Made by a program: the position numbers and the translations under genes. From assembly GCA_963575745.1 (NCBI GenBank), contig CAUYUJ010011270.1:186001-250000 (forward strand): DNA of 64,000 nt. The letters are read 5' to 3'. Under the pieces are notes generated by a model that was given only the letters and a program-made list of their open reading frames with translations, was not told where the DNA came from and searched no databases. Positions 60,969 to 64,000 of this stretch are shown here, one piece after another; position 1 is the stretch's first letter, and each line of letters starts with the position of its first letter. This DNA comes from Prorocentrum cordatum. Its lineage: Eukaryota > Sar > Dinophyceae > Prorocentrales > Prorocentraceae.

Positions 60969-61620
60969 TCAGGGTGTTATTGGGGGCTTCAGCTCAAGCC
61001 AAGCCGCGAGTATGGATAGGGCCACGCCAGACAAGACGCCACCAATAGGTAAGCCACGCAGCTCGTAAACGATGCCTACAATGGCGACTAACGGAAGCCA
61101 GCAGTAGGCAAGCATCGTCGAAGCAATATCCTGCACAGAAATCTTGAAGTAGTTCGGCGGGGTCCCACCGGGATAATTCTTAGTGATACACTGGCGGCCT
61201 CTACGCAATAGGGCTGAGTCCGCCCCCAGTTGCTTAACAATTGCTCGAGACACTTCAGCCCATGCTTGGCCCACGAAGTGAGCGCTGCACTGCTCGTGGG
61301 CTTGGTCTGCGTCCACCGCCACTATGGATATGCATGGTTGTGGAGCTCCACCGCAGATGCAAGCGTCCGTGAATGGAAGGTCGAGCTCGGCGGTGATGGT
61401 CCGTAGCTCTGAGGCAGCGCCATGCATATTGAACACTACGCAAGATGCGCCTGGCCGTCGCAAAAAGTGTCGGGCGACGCGCCCCGCGCACTTATAACCA
61501 GCCGTGCCAGGTGCTTCGGATGAGTTGACGATGCACCTCATGCAGCTGTGCCCCGCCACGGTGCACTTCTTCGTCCCGTCTGCCTCAAAAAAATGCTCTT
61601 CACCGTGGGAGACACAAGGG
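60969..61620 (-). pseudogene. Reverse-transcriptase-like fragment, family unclear
   Basis: The frame opens with a Cys-rich segment (KKCTVAGHSCMRC, then GYKCAGRVARHFL), then FTDACICGGAPQPCISIVAV. DADQAHEQCSAHFVGQAWAE looks like RT motif A with its catalytic Asp, and ELRGLPIGGVLSGVALSILA like motif B. It stops before any YxDD motif. This arrangement resembles an RT-like family that I associate with dinoflagellates but cannot name. It is truncated at about 60,969. Confidence 0.45.
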
Positions 61621-62205
61621 TGGGCAAGTAGTCTTCGTTAGCAGAGGTAACATCTGTGGAGACCGTAAACACGTTGGTAGGCCAGCATGGGTTCGCGTCC
61701 ATAGCCATGTAGATGCGTCTTGGCGAGATATGTCAAGACGGAGAAGAGCCCAGTCGTGATCGAGCTCGGCCGTCTGGTGAAGCCACCTGATCACGTCGGG
61801 TCCATCCGCAAACCATGTCTTGTCAGGTAGCATGTCGCCGGCTATGATAATATTACCCTCTGCTGCCTCAACTGACCTCTGCATCCCGTCTTCGAACTCT
61901 CGCCACTTAGGAGGGGGATCTGAAAACGCCGACGCCAAGTCTGAACTTGAAGTATGTCTGAAGCGTTTGTTGAGGTAGTCCAAGCCTCTGCGAACCACCA
62001 CCTGGGGTGCCGTCCTTGCCGTTGCAGCCCACTCAACTAGGGCACTCCGAGCAGCCTTTAAAGAGACACGAGGTGTCGCCCATGCCGGTAGTCACCAAGG
62101 TCCTGAGAGTTGGCGAAGGTGAAGCGGCCCAGTGACAAACCCCAAGTTCCCGACAGCAGGGGGAAGGGCTCCTGAAACATACTCTACACAGAATCCACTA
62201 GCACA
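61621..62205 (-). other. Possible upstream continuation of the RT-like element
   Basis: A minus frame over 62,001-61,640 gives VVVRRGLDYLNKRFRHTSSS and GNIIIAGDMLPDKTWFADGP. It may belong to the same element in another frame. No domain is clear. Confidence 0.3.
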
Positions 62206-62890
62206 TACCTTATCTTTCCATATGCGACGGGCACGTACAGCACGCGAGTTGGGCGGCGGTGCCACCCACGTGCGGGCTCGAAGCGCATGTGGTTCGACAT
62301 CGCGTTGGTGGCCCTTCCACCGCCTGCCGAATTCGGCGATCGCGAAACTCGTGCGGCAACTTGAGGATGGGGGTCTTGGCTGCTGGAAGTTGAAGCCGAC
62401 GGAACTGGATATCTATATGAAAACGTGCCATCCGCATGCTCGACAACTTCTCAAGGAACAGGGGTGCCATTTCAGCCGCGCGGAATAAGATCTCACCCTG
62501 CTCTGCACGCGCCACGAAAGAACGAGAGGGTCGGGCCCTCCATTTCGCTGCTACAGAAAACAACAAAAAACCAAGTCTGCATCTCTCGTAGATCCACAAG
62601 GGGCCATATTCGCCCGTCCGTATGTGGTGCTCCCGAATCTGCAGGGCATATAAGGTCGCCTAGGGGGGGGGCTGGTTCTGACAAAAAGCACATGGGAATT
62701 TGGCCAGAGGTCCCAATCGCTCCACGCAAATCGGATCGGCGAAGGCGGGCGTCGCTGTTGCCCATGCTGGCGGCGGATACCTGCGGGGCGGGGCACGCCG
62801 CCAGGAGGGTGGGCGGGTTCGAGGCTTCTTCCTTCGAGGCGGGGGATGAAGCAATCCTCGACCTTTGCGAATACTGACCTGCTCTGACTC
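62206..62890. other. No supported gene
   Basis: Several short overlapping frames on both strands, none with a recognisable motif. Confidence 0.4.
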
Positions 62891-62894
62891 CTGC

Positions 62895-63362
62895 TCATCT
62901 GCCATGTTCGCGGACGGTCTGCAGCGTCTGAACGCTAAAGCTTCGAAGAAGGAAGCTGGCCGATTCCGCTGGTAGCCGCAAGAAAGGAATAAAGGAAATC
63001 AATCCGCCACTACGGCGAAGGGCACGGTGCCTCGGGCGATTGCCAGGACGCACGCGGGGCTGGAGGAAGGATCTGAAATTCTCCATGACTCGTCCAAGTA
63101 TTCCTGACATAGGCTCGTCGCGTAGGATCGCTTTGCCTAGATAGAGTGCAGGGTGAGAACCAAGAGCATAAACCACTGCTCGATGAGGGCCCGTACCTAG
63201 ACCCGACATGATATTGAACGCTGTAAGTATGGTAGGTTCGCTCCAATCGTAGACGCCTCGATGCCATTCTGGCGGTAGGACCCCCAGTATTCTACGTGCC
63301 CATCTGCGGGGGCGAAATTCATGCAGCGCTAGCCTCAACATCGCGAGGCCTGACATTAACAA
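62895..63362 (-). CDS. Possible GIY-YIG-like segment upstream of the RT-like fragment
   Basis: A 155-residue minus frame contains HRAVVYALGSHPALYLGKAI, where YALG and YLGKA could be the two tyrosine motifs of a GIY-YIG nuclease, followed by an Arg-rich stretch (RVRPGNRPRHRALRRSGG) and a helix (LRLPAESASFLLRSF). The upstream part (RWARRILGVLPPEWHRGVYD) has protein character. If it belongs with the RT-like fragment at 61 kb, the pair would be an endonuclease-RT retroelement. The motif match is weak and the catalytic Arg and Glu are not certain. Confidence 0.3.
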   Translation of the reverse strand: MLMSGLAMLRLALHEFRPRRWARRILGVLPPEWHRGVYDWSEPTILTAFNIMSGLGTGPHRAVVYALGSHPALYLGKAILRDEPMSGILGRVMENFRSFLQPRVRPGNRPRHRALRRSGGLISFIPFLRLPAESASFLLRSFSVQTLQTVREHGR

Positions 63363-64000
63363 ACGAACACTAAGGGTACCCCATAACGGCGAACCCTAGA
63401 ACACACGATATTGCGGTCGCTTTTGTCCAACAAAGGAGAAGAGGAAGGCGATGACGGATGCGATGATAGCACGTGCATGACGGTGTTCTCTACGATGCAA
63501 AACCCACTCTCTTGTACGCGCTTCAACTTCACCCTGAGGCAGACCTGGATCTGTTTATTTTAGAACGCCTTGGAGGGATGTGATCGCGAATTCGCGCACT
63601 CCAGGATGCTTGGAAGGGCGCGGCGGGAGATATCTCGAAACTTCCGAATCCACCGAAGTTAGATCCAGAGATGACAGCTCGGGGGCTCGGTTCAGTTCCG
63701 CGCCTCAAACTCCTCCCCCATGCAGGTCGTGAGCGACTCCTGGCCCGACGTCGACTCCAACCCTCGATAACGCCCTCGAACCTGCGTTCAATCCTTGGTC
63801 TGTCTCTCGCGAAGGCGTTCTTCGGCATGGGCCTGGCGCCAACTCTCTGCTGGGTGCCAGAGCGGCGGGCCGAGGGCGCTGCACGTCCCCGAGCTCAATC
63901 GCGTCAGACATTGCAGCCGCTGGCGCGCACGAAAAGCCATATACCCCCGCATAATCCCAAAAGAGACGTCGTCGCCAAGAATGTCAGGGATACAAGGTGG
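63363..64000. other. No supported gene (right edge)
   Basis: Weak minus-strand ORFs only. No repeat stands out. Confidence 0.4.

Noticed and set aside
1-64000. rRNA, tRNA or snRNA genes
   Set aside because: Reading through, I saw no segment resembling rRNA or a tRNA with A and B boxes. I could not run a covariance search, so small RNA genes could be missed.

Overview
The window looks like nuclear DNA of a dinoflagellate. The evidence is GC-rich coding segments broken by introns, some with non-GT donors; retroelement and transposase families of the kind that are abundant in dinoflagellate genomes; and a very high load of (TCC)n/(GGA)n and other satellites. I recognise no housekeeping gene. 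The window is almost entirely mobile DNA and its debris, and nearly every coding trace reads on the minus strand.

1-27,958: a DIRS/PAT-type tyrosine-recombinase retrotransposon, read right to left. It has intact split direct repeats (A1 at the right end; B1-A2-B2 at the left end), a gag-like region with a CCCH finger, a C5-methyltransferase-like domain, RT, RNase H and a tyrosine recombinase. It is decayed: in-frame TAG, frameshifts, and a 49-bp tandem duplication. Its RT gene is split by a 14,913-bp DNA element (5,057-19,969) with terminal inverted repeats, subterminal 30-bp arrays centred on the palindrome GGGACAATTTATTGTCCC, and a TA target duplication. Removing the insert plus one TA rejoins the RT in frame.

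5,057-19,969: the inserted element carries a one-strand gene set. In transcription order these are a two-part gene (A-B) ending in a KRPAA-rich acidic protein, a multi-exon gene (C-D-E) whose first part has two ubiquitin-interacting-like motifs, a Tnp2-like transposase (three exon segments, one clean GT-AG intron), a C5-methyltransferase-like gene and an acidic exon. This is my best candidate for an undescribed system: a large cut-and-paste element with a methyltransferase and a ubiquitin-binding-like accessory protein.

27,959-about 32,000: a diverged second copy of the A-B-C gene set lies immediately outside the DIRS element in the same order and orientation. The simplest history is old copy, then DIRS insertion into it, then a younger copy of the same family inserting into the DIRS RT. 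The missing half of the old copy should lie to the left of position 1.

32,000-44,000: weak hypothetical ORFs, long simple-sequence arrays (TAGCA, GATGTA), an RT scrap, a 5'-truncated LINE (39.7-41.5 kb) and a ~280-bp tandem repeat. 44,000-50,250: a stack of LINE-type elements (a near-complete one at 44.0-47.2 kb, a truncated one at 47.2-49.6 kb, a scrap at 50 kb). 50,250-56,600: minisatellites and low complexity with one possible plus-strand exon.

56,700-60,800: a minus-strand gene or pseudogene split by a 1,810-bp intron candidate (58,234-60,043) whose two ends carry inverted arrays of CTTTACAACCAG, which is the signature expected of an introner. 60,900-63,400: degenerate RT-like sequence with a possible GIY-YIG-like segment upstream.
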